The notes: generated by a model from the letters alone, not told the origin. DNA of 64,000 nt from UBA9926 sp018645765 (GCA_949372755.1 CASIBO010000008.1:173044-237043); one strand, 5' to 3'. Counted from the stretch's first letter, positions 17,706 to 26,515 are shown. Made by a program: numbers and translations.

Positions 17706-19163
17706 TCAGTCCTTATCCTTTTTGGCATCCATAACAACCCAGGTATCTTTACTACCGCCACCCTGAGACGAGTTCACAACAAGAGAGCCTTTGACCAAGG
17801 CAACTCGGGTTAAACCACCTGCCGTGACATAACTGTCTTTGGCTTGAAGAATGAACGGTCGCAGGTCAACGTGACGGGCCTCAAGATTATCGCCAATCAG
17901 CGTGGGTACGGTCGATAAGCTGATAATCGGTTGGGCCATATAATTGCGTGGGTTGGCTTCGATTTTTCGTTTAATTTCCCGAGTCGACCGTTTGGTCTCG
18001 CGCGGCCCGATGTACATGCCATAGCCGCCGGATTCATTCGCGGGTTTCACGACCAGGTCAGGTAAATTGTTTAAGACAAAAGCACGTTCCTCAGGATTCG
18101 AGCACAGGTAACTGGGGACATTGGGCAGAAGTGGTGGTTCATTGAGATAATAACGAATCATTTCGGGAACGTAGGTGTAAACGACTTTATCATCTGCAAC
18201 CCCCACGCCCGGCGCATTGGCTAGCGCCACGTTGCCGGCTCGCCAAGCCCGCATCAGTCCTGGCACGCCGAGCATTGAATCTGCTCGAAAGGCCTCCGGG
18301 TCTAAATATTGATCGTCGATCCGGCGGTAGATGACATCAACCCGGCTTCGGCCCTGAACCGTTTTCATATAGACGCAGTCGTCCGAATCGACCATTAAAT
18401 CGGGCCCTTCAACCAGCTCCACGCCCATCCGCTGGGCGAGAAACGCATGTTCGAAATAGGCCGAATTGAAGATGCCCGGCGTTAACAAAACAACTTCTGG
18501 TGATTTGATCTGTCGAGGAGACAAGCAGCACAGCATATCGAATAAGCGCGAAGGGTAATCGTCCATCGGTAAAACCTGATTGCGCTCAATCAGCTCCGGT
18601 AAAATACGCTTGCTGATGTTCCGATTTTCAAGCATGTAAGAAACCCCAGAGGGCACGCGCAAGTTGTCTTCTAATACATACATGCAACCATCTTTATCTC
18701 GAATCAAATCGGTCCCGCAGATGTGTGCCCAAACATCAAATTTGGGTCGCATGCCTTCACACTCAGGCCGGTAATCTTTAGACGACGACAGGATATCCGC
18801 AGGAATGATGCCGTCTTTTACAATTTGTTGTCCGTTATAAACATCCGTTATGAACAGGTTAAGCGCTCTTAGACGTTGTTTAAGACCGGTTTCAATTCGG
18901 CGCCATTCTTCGGCTTGGATCAACCGAGGGATGATATCGAAGGGCCATTGGCGATCGATATTGGCGCCTTCACTATAAACGGTGAAGCTAATGCCAAGGG
19001 TTTTAATCGCAAGATCCGCAGCATCCCGCTTTAGGGCAAGGGTGTGAGGACTCGCGCGCCGTAAAAAATTTGATAGCGGCGCGAGCCCTGGCCGGGCACG
19101 GCCTGACGCTGTTAACAACTCATCATAAAGCGCAGGGTTGAGCGCATACTCTGCCAGATTCAT
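17706..19163 (-). CDS. Circularly permuted ATP-grasp protein
   Basis: A 485-residue member of the permuted ATP-grasp type 2 family (DUF404/DUF407). Recognisable pieces are the early VYSEGANIDRQWPFDIIPRLI, the DLIRDKDGCMYVLEDNLRVPSGVSY region cut into separate motifs, VYRRIDDQYLDPEAF, and VVKPANESGGYGM with the ATP-binding Lys and glycine-rich loop. It is predicted to make an amide or peptide bond using ATP, with the alpha-E protein as partner. It overlaps the upstream acetyltransferase gene by 4 bases, giving a three-gene operon read leftward. Confidence 0.88.
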   Translation of the reverse strand: MNLAEYALNPALYDELLTASGRARPGLAPLSNFLRRASPHTLALKRDAADLAIKTLGISFTVYSEGANIDRQWPFDIIPRLIQAEEWRRIETGLKQRLRALNLFITDVYNGQQIVKDGIIPADILSSSKDYRPECEGMRPKFDVWAHICGTDLIRDKDGCMYVLEDNLRVPSGVSYMLENRNISKRILPELIERNQVLPMDDYPSRLFDMLCCLSPRQIKSPEVVLLTPGIFNSAYFEHAFLAQRMGVELVEGPDLMVDSDDCVYMKTVQGRSRVDVIYRRIDDQYLDPEAFRADSMLGVPGLMRAWRAGNVALANAPGVGVADDKVVYTYVPEMIRYYLNEPPLLPNVPSYLCSNPEERAFVLNNLPDLVVKPANESGGYGMYIGPRETKRSTREIKRKIEANPRNYMAQPIISLSTVPTLIGDNLEARHVDLRPFILQAKDSYVTAGGLTRVALVKGSLVVNSSQGGGSKDTWVVMDAKKDKD

Positions 19164-19633
19164 GCCGGCGCTGCCGAAGCCGTCGGCAACGTAATTTCCA
19201 ACAAACGATAGTCCGTCGTGTGCATGCCAAGACGATGATATGTGCGAAGGGCGCGCTCGTTTTCGCGCTCAGCATAAAGTCTGATCCCGATCACCTCATC
19301 CGCCGCCATAGCAAGACGTCGGGTCTCTGCAAAGAGACCAGAGAAGGCGCCTTGCCCACGATGGTCCGGATCAACATAGACACTTTGGATCCACCAGAAC
19401 AGTCCTGACCGCCAGTCGCTCCATTCAAACGTTACGCCCAAACAGCCCACCACACCGTCATCCCGGCACGCGACCAAATAAAACCCAAGCTCGGGGCTGG
19501 CCTGCATTCGGGTGACGCCGCGATGCAGCACCGCAGCGTCGAGATGTTTGTCTTCTGTTTCGAGCGCCATCGCAAGATTAAACCGAGCAATGGCATCAAT
19601 ATCGGCTGACGTCGCGGAGCGAATGGTAATCAT
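19160..19633 (-). CDS. GNAT-family N-acetyltransferase
   Basis: A 157-residue GNAT protein. The acetyl-CoA loop is in VYVDPDHRGQGAFSGL (the R/Q-x-x-G-x-G/A signature), preceded by FWWIQSVYV and followed by LYAERENERALRTYHRLGM. The acceptor substrate cannot be told. It is first in the operon with the ATP-grasp and alpha-E genes, with a 4-base ATGA overlap, which suggests a role in the same modification pathway. Confidence 0.85.
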   Translation of the reverse strand: MITIRSATSADIDAIARFNLAMALETEDKHLDAAVLHRGVTRMQASPELGFYLVACRDDGVVGCLGVTFEWSDWRSGLFWWIQSVYVDPDHRGQGAFSGLFAETRRLAMAADEVIGIRLYAERENERALRTYHRLGMHTTDYRLLEITLPTASAAPA

Positions 19634-20098
19634 GGAGCGAGCCTCTGGATGCAGGGTTTATGATTGAAACTAGGGCAATATCCGAGCCAATATCACAACA
19701 TTGTTTAGACCTGGCTATTGCATCGCACAGTTTACAACAAGAAGCCCCAGCAGGCCGCAACAAAATGACGAACGTTGCGATCTGAAAGCCAAGCGAGCCA
19801 ACCGATTTCATTGATAAAAAAACCGGCTCTGCCGCAATCACGCTCGCAAGGATTGAAGCGGCCTTGAAACATTGTGGCAGCCAATGTGATGCCTTTTTCA
19901 TAGAATAGGGCCGGCCCGTGATGGTCCATTGCTCATCAGCACCCATTATCCGATCCAGTTCCCAGGACCGTTTCGGTGTATCATTAAACCAGGCTAGTTT
20001 GGGGGGCCAAGGGCCTCGGGTACGGTTTAAACGGCTTTGAATAACCCACTGACGCCTTACAATGGCCTTCAATACACGCAATTAGAAAAGGATATTTC
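19634..20098. other. 465-base gap with no recognised gene
   Basis: Between the acetyltransferase start and the MAPEG gene. A minus-strand open frame (19596-20081) overlaps the acetyltransferase start, has no ribosome site I trust and encodes nothing recognisable; a shorter one at 19732-19929 (65 residues, rich in aromatic residues and Cys) is equally anonymous. The region may be leader plus the remnant of a lost gene. Confidence 0.35.
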
Positions 20099-20494
20099 AT
20101 GGAACTTGTCAGCGCTGTGACGCTCTTAGCAATCTTTCAGTTTTGGATCCTGGGCGGCCTAGTAGGTCGCGCTCGAGGCAAATATGGCGTCAAAGCACCA
20201 CAAACTACCGGTGACGAGCATTTTGAACGGTGGTTTCGAGTTCACTACAACACGCTCGAAAAACTGATTGTCTTTCTGCCGGCGCTTTGGTTGTTTGGCT
20301 ATTATGTCGGTCAATACTATGCCGCAGCGTTAGGCGTGGTCTATCTCATTGGACGGCTGATGTATGCGATAAGTTATGTCCGGGACCCGGGCAGTCGTGG
20401 ACTCGGGACACTCATCAGCGAACTGCCGACGCTCATCATGGTATTGGGCGGACTGATTGCGGTTATTATCCAATGGGCAGGATCCTTATCCTAG
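20099..20494 (+). CDS. MAPEG family membrane protein
   Basis: A 131-residue protein with four predicted membrane helices. The MAPEG hallmark ERWFRVHYNTLEKLIVFLP falls between helices one and two. The family includes glutathione transferases and peroxidases of eicosanoid metabolism; bacterial members are thought to conjugate or detoxify lipophilic compounds with glutathione. A ribosome site (AAAGGATA) precedes the ATG. The nearby Mo-hydroxylase operon is a separate unit. Confidence 0.88.
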   Translation: MELVSAVTLLAIFQFWILGGLVGRARGKYGVKAPQTTGDEHFERWFRVHYNTLEKLIVFLPALWLFGYYVGQYYAAALGVVYLIGRLMYAISYVRDPGSRGLGTLISELPTLIMVLGGLIAVIIQWAGSLS

Positions 20495-20538
20495 GGTCAT
20501 CGCCCTTTGACCCTAAGATATTACGAAAAGGGGTGCTC

Positions 20539-20574
20539 GGCATTGATGCATCAATGCCTGCCCCATGATATAAC
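20539..20574 (+). promoter_or_regulatory. Perfect 20-bp palindrome plus extended -10 ahead of the Mo-hydroxylase operon
   Basis: Bases 20539-20558 form a perfect inverted repeat with half-site GGCATTGATG and no spacer. It is followed by TGATATAAC, an extended -10 with TATAAC at 20569-20574. The palindrome occupies the -35 region, the position of a dimeric repressor or activator site. The first gene starts at 20607. No regulator gene is adjacent. Confidence 0.6.
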
Positions 20575-20606
20575 TCATCGCTTAATTTAGATTCATTGGA
20601 GACATT

Positions 20607-21476
20607 ATGGTTGCGCTCACCTATCACGCGCCCGACTCGCTAGAAGAGGCCGTCCAGTTGTTATCAACGGCGCGTCAGCCGGTCAAGCTGTTGTCCGGTG
20701 GCACGGATTTGATTATTCAAATGCAAGGCCTCATCCAAGACGAGCGTTTGGTGGTGGATGTCAAAAAAATACCCGGCATGCGGGCAGCGGATTGGATGGA
20801 GGACCACCTTCGCTTGGGACCGTCAATGAGCTGCGCACAATTCACCAAACGTCAAGATATTCAGGCCGTTTTTCCGGGTCTGGTTGAAGCCGCCTACTTA
20901 ATTGGGTCAACCCAGGTACAAGGGCGCGCCAGTATCGGCGGCAATCTCTGCAACGCGTCCCCAGCCGCGGATACCATTCCAGCGCTGATCGTGAACCGAG
21001 CGGCCTGTTTAATTCAAGGCCTGAACGGCACGCGCCGGGTCAATGTCGAGGATTTCCTGACGGGTGTGGGTCAACAGTGTCTGGCGAGCGATGAATTATT
21101 GGTCGCGATCGAAGTACCAAGCCCGGCCGCCCGGACCCGGGATGCCTATCTGCGCTTCATCCCAAGAACGGAAATGGATATTGCGGTTGCCGGCGCCGCT
21201 GTTAGCGTGACACTTGACGACACCGGGGTTTGTACCAATGCCCGCGTCGCCATCGGCGCCGTTGCGCCCACGGCGATTTTAGTGCCGAGCGCAGCCGACG
21301 CCCTGATCGGCACGAAACTGGAAGAGGATGCGCTGCTCGCAGCAGCGGCAGCATCCAGCCAGGCCGCCAACCCTATTTCAGATCGACGGGGCACCGTTGA
21401 ATTCAGACGTCATGTTGTAGGCGTGCTCACCAAGCGAGCTGCAAAAATCGCCGCCAACCGTGTAGGAGCACTCTAA
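20607..21476 (+). CDS. Xanthine dehydrogenase-family FAD-binding subunit (CoxM-like)
   Basis: The medium subunit of a molybdenum hydroxylase, carrying FAD that passes electrons from the iron-sulfur clusters to the acceptor. The FAD motifs are LLSGGTDLIIQM near residue 31 and ASIGGNLCNASPAADTIPAL near residue 110. The C-terminal third matches the CO dehydrogenase flavoprotein C-terminal domain. At 289 residues it is the standard length. Gene order FAD, FeS, Mo is that of coxMSL. The stop overlaps the next ATG by one base (TAATG). A good GGAG site precedes the start. Confidence 0.93.
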   Translation: MVALTYHAPDSLEEAVQLLSTARQPVKLLSGGTDLIIQMQGLIQDERLVVDVKKIPGMRAADWMEDHLRLGPSMSCAQFTKRQDIQAVFPGLVEAAYLIGSTQVQGRASIGGNLCNASPAADTIPALIVNRAACLIQGLNGTRRVNVEDFLTGVGQQCLASDELLVAIEVPSPAARTRDAYLRFIPRTEMDIAVAGAAVSVTLDDTGVCTNARVAIGAVAPTAILVPSAADALIGTKLEEDALLAAAAASSQAANPISDRRGTVEFRRHVVGVLTKRAAKIAANRVGAL

Positions 21477-21952
21477 TGAAGAGCCACATCTCAACAACAA
21501 TTAATGGTGACTCGGTTGAGTTTTTATGCGAGCCCTCGCAGACCCTGTTACAAGTGCTGCGCAACGATCTCGGAATGACGGGAACCAAGGAAGGGTGCGG
21601 CTCCGGAGACTGTGGCGCCTGTTCCGTCATCTTCGATGGCGAATTGGTTTGCGCCTGCTTAGTGCTCGGGGTTGAAGCCCAAGGCGCCGCAATCGAAACC
21701 GTTGAAGGGGTTGCCGCCCATGATCAACTCCATGTAATTCAGGAAAAATTTCTGGAACATGCGGCCCTGCAATGCGGCATCTGCACGCCTGGATTGATTG
21801 TCTCGACTAAAGCATTACTTGAAGAAAACCCAAGTCCAACCGAAGCAGAAGCCCGCTATTTCTTGGCTGGGAATCTTTGCCGCTGCACCGGCTACGACAA
21901 AATTATCAAAGCCGTCATGGACGCTGCCGCGACCATGCGCCAAGGAGCTTAG
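21476..21952 (+). CDS. Xanthine dehydrogenase-family 2Fe-2S subunit (CoxS-like)
   Basis: A 158-residue electron-transfer subunit with two [2Fe-2S] clusters. The plant-ferredoxin-type cluster uses Cys41, Cys46, Cys49 and Cys61 (CGSGDCGAC, then CAC). The second uses the cysteines of LQCGICTPG and NLCRCTG in the helical C-terminal domain. All eight cysteines are present. It is translated in step with the FAD subunit, and one base separates its stop from the next ATG. Confidence 0.95.
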   Translation: MKSHISTTINGDSVEFLCEPSQTLLQVLRNDLGMTGTKEGCGSGDCGACSVIFDGELVCACLVLGVEAQGAAIETVEGVAAHDQLHVIQEKFLEHAALQCGICTPGLIVSTKALLEENPSPTEAEARYFLAGNLCRCTGYDKIIKAVMDAAATMRQGA

Positions 21953-21953
21953 A

Positions 21954-24206
21954 ATGAGCGAAGCACGCGAGTTTAAACATATCGGCCAAAGAACGATTCG
22001 ACCTGACGGGTTCGATAAAGTGACCGGAAAAGCCAATTATGGTGCGGATCTAAGCTTGCCGGGCATGATTTGGGGCGCGATTCTCCGGAGTCCACACGCG
22101 CATGCGAACATCAAAAAACTCGATGTCAGCCGCGCAGAGGCCAGTCCCGACGTCCTAGCCATTGCAACCTTTGAAGATTTTCCGTCCGTCAACGCAGCAG
22201 CACAACGTGACGGTACCCATCGCGAAGGCATGATGGATACGGCCTGTAATATTTTGGCAAACCAAAAAGTGTTGTATCACGGTCATGCGGTTGCGGCGAT
22301 CGCCGCACGCTCCCAGGCCGCGGCGATTGCAGCCCTTGATTTGATCGACGTTGAATACGAAGTGTTAACGCCGGTCCTCAACATCGATGACGCCATCAGC
22401 GCCACAGCGCCTATTCTGCACGAGACCATGATGACCCAAGGGTTAGCAGAACCCGCCACCGAGGCGTCTAATGTTTCGGCGCGCATGGAGCTTAAAAAAG
22501 GCGATATCGAAGCGGGCTTTGCCGCAGCGGATGTTATTGTTGAACGCGCCTATGACACGCCGACGGTTCACCAAGGTTATATCGAGCCGCACGCAACGAC
22601 GGTTGTCTTTAACGACAATGGGCCTTCTATGATTTGGTGTCCAACCCAAGGTCACTTTGATGTTCGCGCACGGGTCGCGCAATTATTGAATCTTGAGCTC
22701 GGACAAATCAAAGTTGTAGCAAGCGAGATTGGCGGCGGGTTTGGCGGTAAAACCACGGTCTACTTAGAACCAGTTGCGCTCATTTTGTCAAAGAAATCAG
22801 GCAGACCGGTCAAGATGGAAATGTCGCGAGGGGATGTTTTCAGGGCCTCTGGGCCCGCATCGGCCAGTCAAAGCAGGATTAAGGTCGGCGCTAAGATGGA
22901 TGGCACGATCACCGCGATGCAGGCGACGCTGCATTACGAAGCAGGCGCATTCCAAGGCTCACCCATGGGCCCGGGCTGCATGACAGTCTTTACCCCTTAT
23001 GATGTTGAGAACCTGTATGTAGAAGGCTTCGATGTCGTCGTTAACAAGCCCAAAGTTGCAGCTTACCGCGCGCCAGGCGCGCCTCAGTCGGAATTCGCAG
23101 CCGAAATGGCAGTCAATGAACTGGCTAAAAAGATCGGAATGGATCCCATTGAATTCCGTCTCAAAAATGCTGCGAAAGAGGGCACGCAGACCATATACGG
23201 ACCGAAATTAAAAGTCGTTGGTCTGGAGGCCTGCCTTGAAGCGGCAAAATCATCACCCCATTACACAGCCCCGATTCCAGAAAATGTTGGCCGCGGCTTA
23301 GCGGCTGGTTTTTGGTTCAACATTGGCGGGCAGTCCAGCGTGATTATCAATCTTAATCCCGATGGCACAGGCACCATCATCGAGGGGTCGCCCGACATCG
23401 GCGGATCGCGTGCGTCGATGCAAATGATGGCTGCAGAGATATTGGGCGTTGCACCCTCTAGCCTCAATCCAATTGTGGCTGATACCGAACACGTCGCCTA
23501 CAACCAGACCACCGGGGGCAGCCGGACCACCTTTGCCACCGGCATGGCCGTCGTTGAAGCAGCCGAAGACATCGTTGAACAACTTAAAGCGCGCGCGGCG
23601 GCGATGTGGAATGTCACCGCCGAGCAGGTCGACTTTAAGGATGGCGTTGCGCAGAACCTGTCAGGGGAGGATCAGTTAACCCTCGCGGAGATTTGCGCTT
23701 CAGCTGAAAAAACCGGTGGTCAAATCTCAGGCCGCGCCAATATCAACGCGCGTGGGGCGGGCCCTAGCTTTGCGGTCCATATCTGCGACATCAAAGTAGA
23801 TAAAGAAACGGGTAAGACCGATGTCGTGCGCTATACGGCCATCCAAGACGCCGGCAAGGCCATTCATCCCAGTTATGTTGAAGGCCAATTTCAAGGCGGG
23901 GCGGTGCAGGGCATCGGTTGGGCCTTGAATGAAGAATACGTCTACAGCAAGGATGGCATTATGGAAAATGCCGGGTTCCTCGACTATCGGATCCCACTGG
24001 CTTCGGACCTGCCCGAGATCGAGGCCATCATTGTTGAGGTTCCCAATAGTTTTCACCCTTTCGGGGTTCGCGGCGTTGGTGAAACGGGGATTATTCCACC
24101 GCTCGCAGCAGTTGGAACAGCCGTTGCCGAGGCCATCGGCCAACCAATCAGTTCGTTACCCTGTTCACCGCCCAAAATTCTAAAGCTGCTCATGGCAGCG
24201 CGTTAG
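21954..24206 (+). CDS. Molybdenum hydroxylase large subunit (xanthine dehydrogenase/CoxL family)
   Basis: A 750-residue catalytic subunit binding the molybdopterin cofactor. An in-frame earlier start at 21798 lies inside the FeS gene; the ATG at 21954 gives the standard length and follows the AAGGAG of that gene's end. Motifs seen: GKANYGADL, EIGGGFGGK, AAYRAPGAPQ and the late GVGETG with the catalytic Glu. The AYRCSFR loop of true CO dehydrogenases is replaced by AYRAPG, so it should not oxidise CO; the substrate is likely an aldehyde, purine or N-heterocycle. It hydroxylates its substrate with water at the Mo centre. Confidence 0.92.
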   Translation: MSEAREFKHIGQRTIRPDGFDKVTGKANYGADLSLPGMIWGAILRSPHAHANIKKLDVSRAEASPDVLAIATFEDFPSVNAAAQRDGTHREGMMDTACNILANQKVLYHGHAVAAIAARSQAAAIAALDLIDVEYEVLTPVLNIDDAISATAPILHETMMTQGLAEPATEASNVSARMELKKGDIEAGFAAADVIVERAYDTPTVHQGYIEPHATTVVFNDNGPSMIWCPTQGHFDVRARVAQLLNLELGQIKVVASEIGGGFGGKTTVYLEPVALILSKKSGRPVKMEMSRGDVFRASGPASASQSRIKVGAKMDGTITAMQATLHYEAGAFQGSPMGPGCMTVFTPYDVENLYVEGFDVVVNKPKVAAYRAPGAPQSEFAAEMAVNELAKKIGMDPIEFRLKNAAKEGTQTIYGPKLKVVGLEACLEAAKSSPHYTAPIPENVGRGLAAGFWFNIGGQSSVIINLNPDGTGTIIEGSPDIGGSRASMQMMAAEILGVAPSSLNPIVADTEHVAYNQTTGGSRTTFATGMAVVEAAEDIVEQLKARAAAMWNVTAEQVDFKDGVAQNLSGEDQLTLAEICASAEKTGGQISGRANINARGAGPSFAVHICDIKVDKETGKTDVVRYTAIQDAGKAIHPSYVEGQFQGGAVQGIGWALNEEYVYSKDGIMENAGFLDYRIPLASDLPEIEAIIVEVPNSFHPFGVRGVGETGIIPPLAAVGTAVAEAIGQPISSLPCSPPKILKLLMAAR

Positions 24207-24213
24207 ACTGGAT

Positions 24214-24456
24214 ATGGCACGCGTGTACTTCAACGCCTCGCTCGAAAAGCACGCGGGTTGTGTCAGTGTAGCGGTGACGGCCCAAAATTACCGCGCGTTG
24301 CTCGAAGAATTAACCCAAAAGTTACCGCAGTTAACGCAAGAAGTGCTCATGCCATTGGCGCTGGTGATCGATGGGGAGATTGTGCAGGAACCGTTTCTAG
24401 CGGATTTTTCTGCCGAAGCGGAGCTGCATTTTATTGAAAAAATCGCAGCAGGGTAA
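24214..24456 (+). CDS. MoaD/ThiS-like beta-grasp protein
   Basis: An 80-residue protein 7 bases after the large subunit, so part of the operon. Its length and layout (an N-terminal VYFNASLEKHAG strand, a helix ALLEELTQKLPQL, then LALVIDGEIVQE and a final hydrophobic strand) fit the ubiquitin-like sulfur carriers MoaD and ThiS. These normally end in Gly-Gly, where sulfur is attached. This one ends Ala-Ala-Gly, so it may not carry sulfur in the usual way. It could be a structural or chaperone derivative tied to the hydroxylase. The fold assignment is by pattern and moderately sure. Confidence 0.6.
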   Translation: MARVYFNASLEKHAGCVSVAVTAQNYRALLEELTQKLPQLTQEVLMPLALVIDGEIVQEPFLADFSAEAELHFIEKIAAG

Positions 24457-24642
24457 TATCCGCATCCGCTTTATAGGGCGCCCTCGCTATCGCTGACGGC
24501 GCGTGAGGTATTACCCAATGAATTTAGCAGTAAGTCACCTCAGCGGCGCGGCGGGCATCCCTAAAGCACCCAAAAAAACATCCCGCCATCGAGCGCCCTG
24601 TAAACTAACGCTGATCACTCATCATAGGGGAAACCAGGCATT

Positions 24643-25830
24643 ATGATTGACCAAGCGCTCGCGCAAACGCAGTTTGAACATTTATTCAATGCGGCGCCCA
24701 GTTTTGCCGTGCGATCCCCTGGGAGAATTAACCTGATTGGGGAACACATTGATTATTGTGGCGGCCTGGTTATGCCGATGGCCATTGCCCAAAGTACGCA
24801 GGGTTGGTATCGATTTAGTGGCACCTCCCAAATCCGGATTTACAGTGCGCGCTTTGACACGCTCACCACCTTTAACCCTCATGATGTGATGCAACCCCGG
24901 AAAGGCACTTGGGAAGATTACGTCCAGGGCATTCTGAACCTGGGCGCGCATCGGCAAGCAGGATGTGGGTTCGATCTCTGGGTGACCTCAGACCTCCATG
25001 CCGGCGGCTTATCGAGTTCCGCTTCCTTCTTAGGGCTCTTGGCCCTCGTGAATCATCATGCCCTAACCGGCGCTCGAATCGAGCTGAGCGATGTCAGCCA
25101 GCGCCTAACCTCGGCGTTATTATGCCAGCAAGTCGAAAATCAATTTGTCGGCGTACCCTCTGGAATCATGGACCCAGCGAGCGTTTTACTGGGCGGCTTG
25201 ATGACCCTTGATTGTCGCACCCTCAAGTTCCAGCGTTTGCAAGCCATCCCAGAGACCCATCGACTCGTGATAATGGACACGGGCGTGCCCAGAACCTTGG
25301 CCGCATCGGGTTATGCGCAACGGGTCGCGGAAGTCGGCGCGATAGAGACGCTCATTGCGAACCGCGATTCAACCGATAAAACAAGTCGTTATGCAGGGCT
25401 TGCAACCTTATCGGACGATAAAATGGCCAAGGTCTTATCCTTACTTGCCTCTGATCCGCTGAAGAACCGGGCGCGCCACATTTTTTCTGAGCAAGCGCGG
25501 GTTGTTCAGGCCGCACTTGCGCTCGAAAGAGCGGACATGGGCGCCCTGGGTCGTTTAATGAATGAAAGCCACCAATCGCTATCCGTCGACTACGACGTAA
25601 GTTGCCCTGAACTGGATGTTATCACCCAGTTAAGCCGAGACTCGGGCCTGGCGCTGGGCGCCCGAATGACCGGCGCGGGTTTTGGCGGCTGCGCCATTAG
25701 CCTTGTACCGGTTGAGCACCTCGAAGCGCACCAAGGATGGGTTGCGGGTGCGTACCGACAGCAGACGGGTATAGAACCGATAATGCTGGCCTCAGAGGTG
25801 GCGGAGGGTGCGGACATCATCGCACTTTGA
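24643..25830 (+). CDS. galK: Galactokinase (GHMP kinase)
   Basis: A 395-residue GHMP kinase. The galactokinase signature GRINLIGEHIDYCGG is near residue 28, the phosphate-binding GGLSSSAS near residue 125, and the C-terminal GARMTGAGFGGC completes the set. GalK phosphorylates galactose to galactose-1-phosphate in the Leloir pathway. No galT, galE or galM lies nearby, so it may act on another sugar or with distant partners. A ribosome site (AGGGGAAA) precedes the ATG. The kinase call is firm and the substrate likely galactose. Confidence 0.85.
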   Translation: MIDQALAQTQFEHLFNAAPSFAVRSPGRINLIGEHIDYCGGLVMPMAIAQSTQGWYRFSGTSQIRIYSARFDTLTTFNPHDVMQPRKGTWEDYVQGILNLGAHRQAGCGFDLWVTSDLHAGGLSSSASFLGLLALVNHHALTGARIELSDVSQRLTSALLCQQVENQFVGVPSGIMDPASVLLGGLMTLDCRTLKFQRLQAIPETHRLVIMDTGVPRTLAASGYAQRVAEVGAIETLIANRDSTDKTSRYAGLATLSDDKMAKVLSLLASDPLKNRARHIFSEQARVVQAALALERADMGALGRLMNESHQSLSVDYDVSCPELDVITQLSRDSGLALGARMTGAGFGGCAISLVPVEHLEAHQGWVAGAYRQQTGIEPIMLASEVAEGADIIAL

Positions 25831-25864
25831 TCGGTAAGGCCGGTGGTTGTGAGATGCTATTTTG

Positions 25865-26515
25865 TCAGGCCTGGCTGGGAAGCGCTAAACCGAGCGCCGC
25901 GCTTAAATCCTGCAAGGCTTGAGCCTCATTTAACACCTTGATCGTCGTCATCCCGAGGGCTTTCGCCGGCTTTAAGTTGATCCCAAGGTCATCAATGAAT
26001 AGCGCCTGCGTTGGGTCAATCGATAAGGCTCGGCAGGCCATTAGATAGATCTCAGGATTGGGCTTACGAATGCCCACCAAGCTTGACTCGATCACCGTAT
26101 CGAACAGCGCCATGACCTCAGCGACGGCTTGGGCCTTGGACTCAGAGCGCGCCATACCAGCGCCTTGACCGCTTTTGACATTGTTGGTGATACAGCCGAC
26201 GGCATGGGTTTGCTTGATCTGTTTGAGCGCCTGCACCATGCGCGGTCGAATATCGCCAGACAGTAGCGCCAGTACCGCTTGACCGCGGATTAAATGACCA
26301 CGAGCTTCGGACTCCGCCGCAAAGGCCGCATCAAAGTCCTCGACGGACATTCGATTGCTCTCAAATTGGGCCCAAGCATTGGTATCGGGATTGGTTGCAT
26401 TGATTGACCGGATAAAGTCGCGGGGCAAACCGTTGGCTTGCTCGTACTGAGTGAACGCTTCAAACGGGCTCGAGGTTAAAACCCCTCCGAAATCCCAAAG
26501 AACTGCTTTAATCAA
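25865..26515 (-). CDS. HAD-superfamily hydrolase (subfamily IA, ACAD10/epoxide-hydrolase-like)
   Basis: A 216-residue HAD phosphatase. Motif I is WDFGGVLTSSP with nucleophile Asp, the second Asp being replaced by Gly as in the ACAD10 and soluble epoxide hydrolase N-domain group. Motif II is in GCITNNV, motif III Lys in GIRKPNPEIY and motif IV in LFIDDLGINL. The substrate is not evident. It is transcribed leftward, in tail-to-tail order with galK. Confidence 0.85.
   Translation of the reverse strand: MIKAVLWDFGGVLTSSPFEAFTQYEQANGLPRDFIRSINATNPDTNAWAQFESNRMSVEDFDAAFAAESEARGHLIRGQAVLALLSGDIRPRMVQALKQIKQTHAVGCITNNVKSGQGAGMARSESKAQAVAEVMALFDTVIESSLVGIRKPNPEIYLMACRALSIDPTQALFIDDLGINLKPAKALGMTTIKVLNEAQALQDLSAALGLALPSQA

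Noticed and set aside
19596..20081. A 161-codon minus-strand frame upstream of the acetyltransferase
   Set aside because: It overlaps the start of a confident gene in another frame and resembles nothing known; kept only as a gap description.
23727..24143. A 138-codon minus-strand frame within the molybdenum hydroxylase large subunit
   Set aside because: It lies wholly inside a strongly conserved gene and shows no domain of its own.
24476..24506. GCGCC...GGCGC hairpin after the MoaD-like gene as a terminator
   Set aside because: The stem is only 5 bp and no T-run follows.
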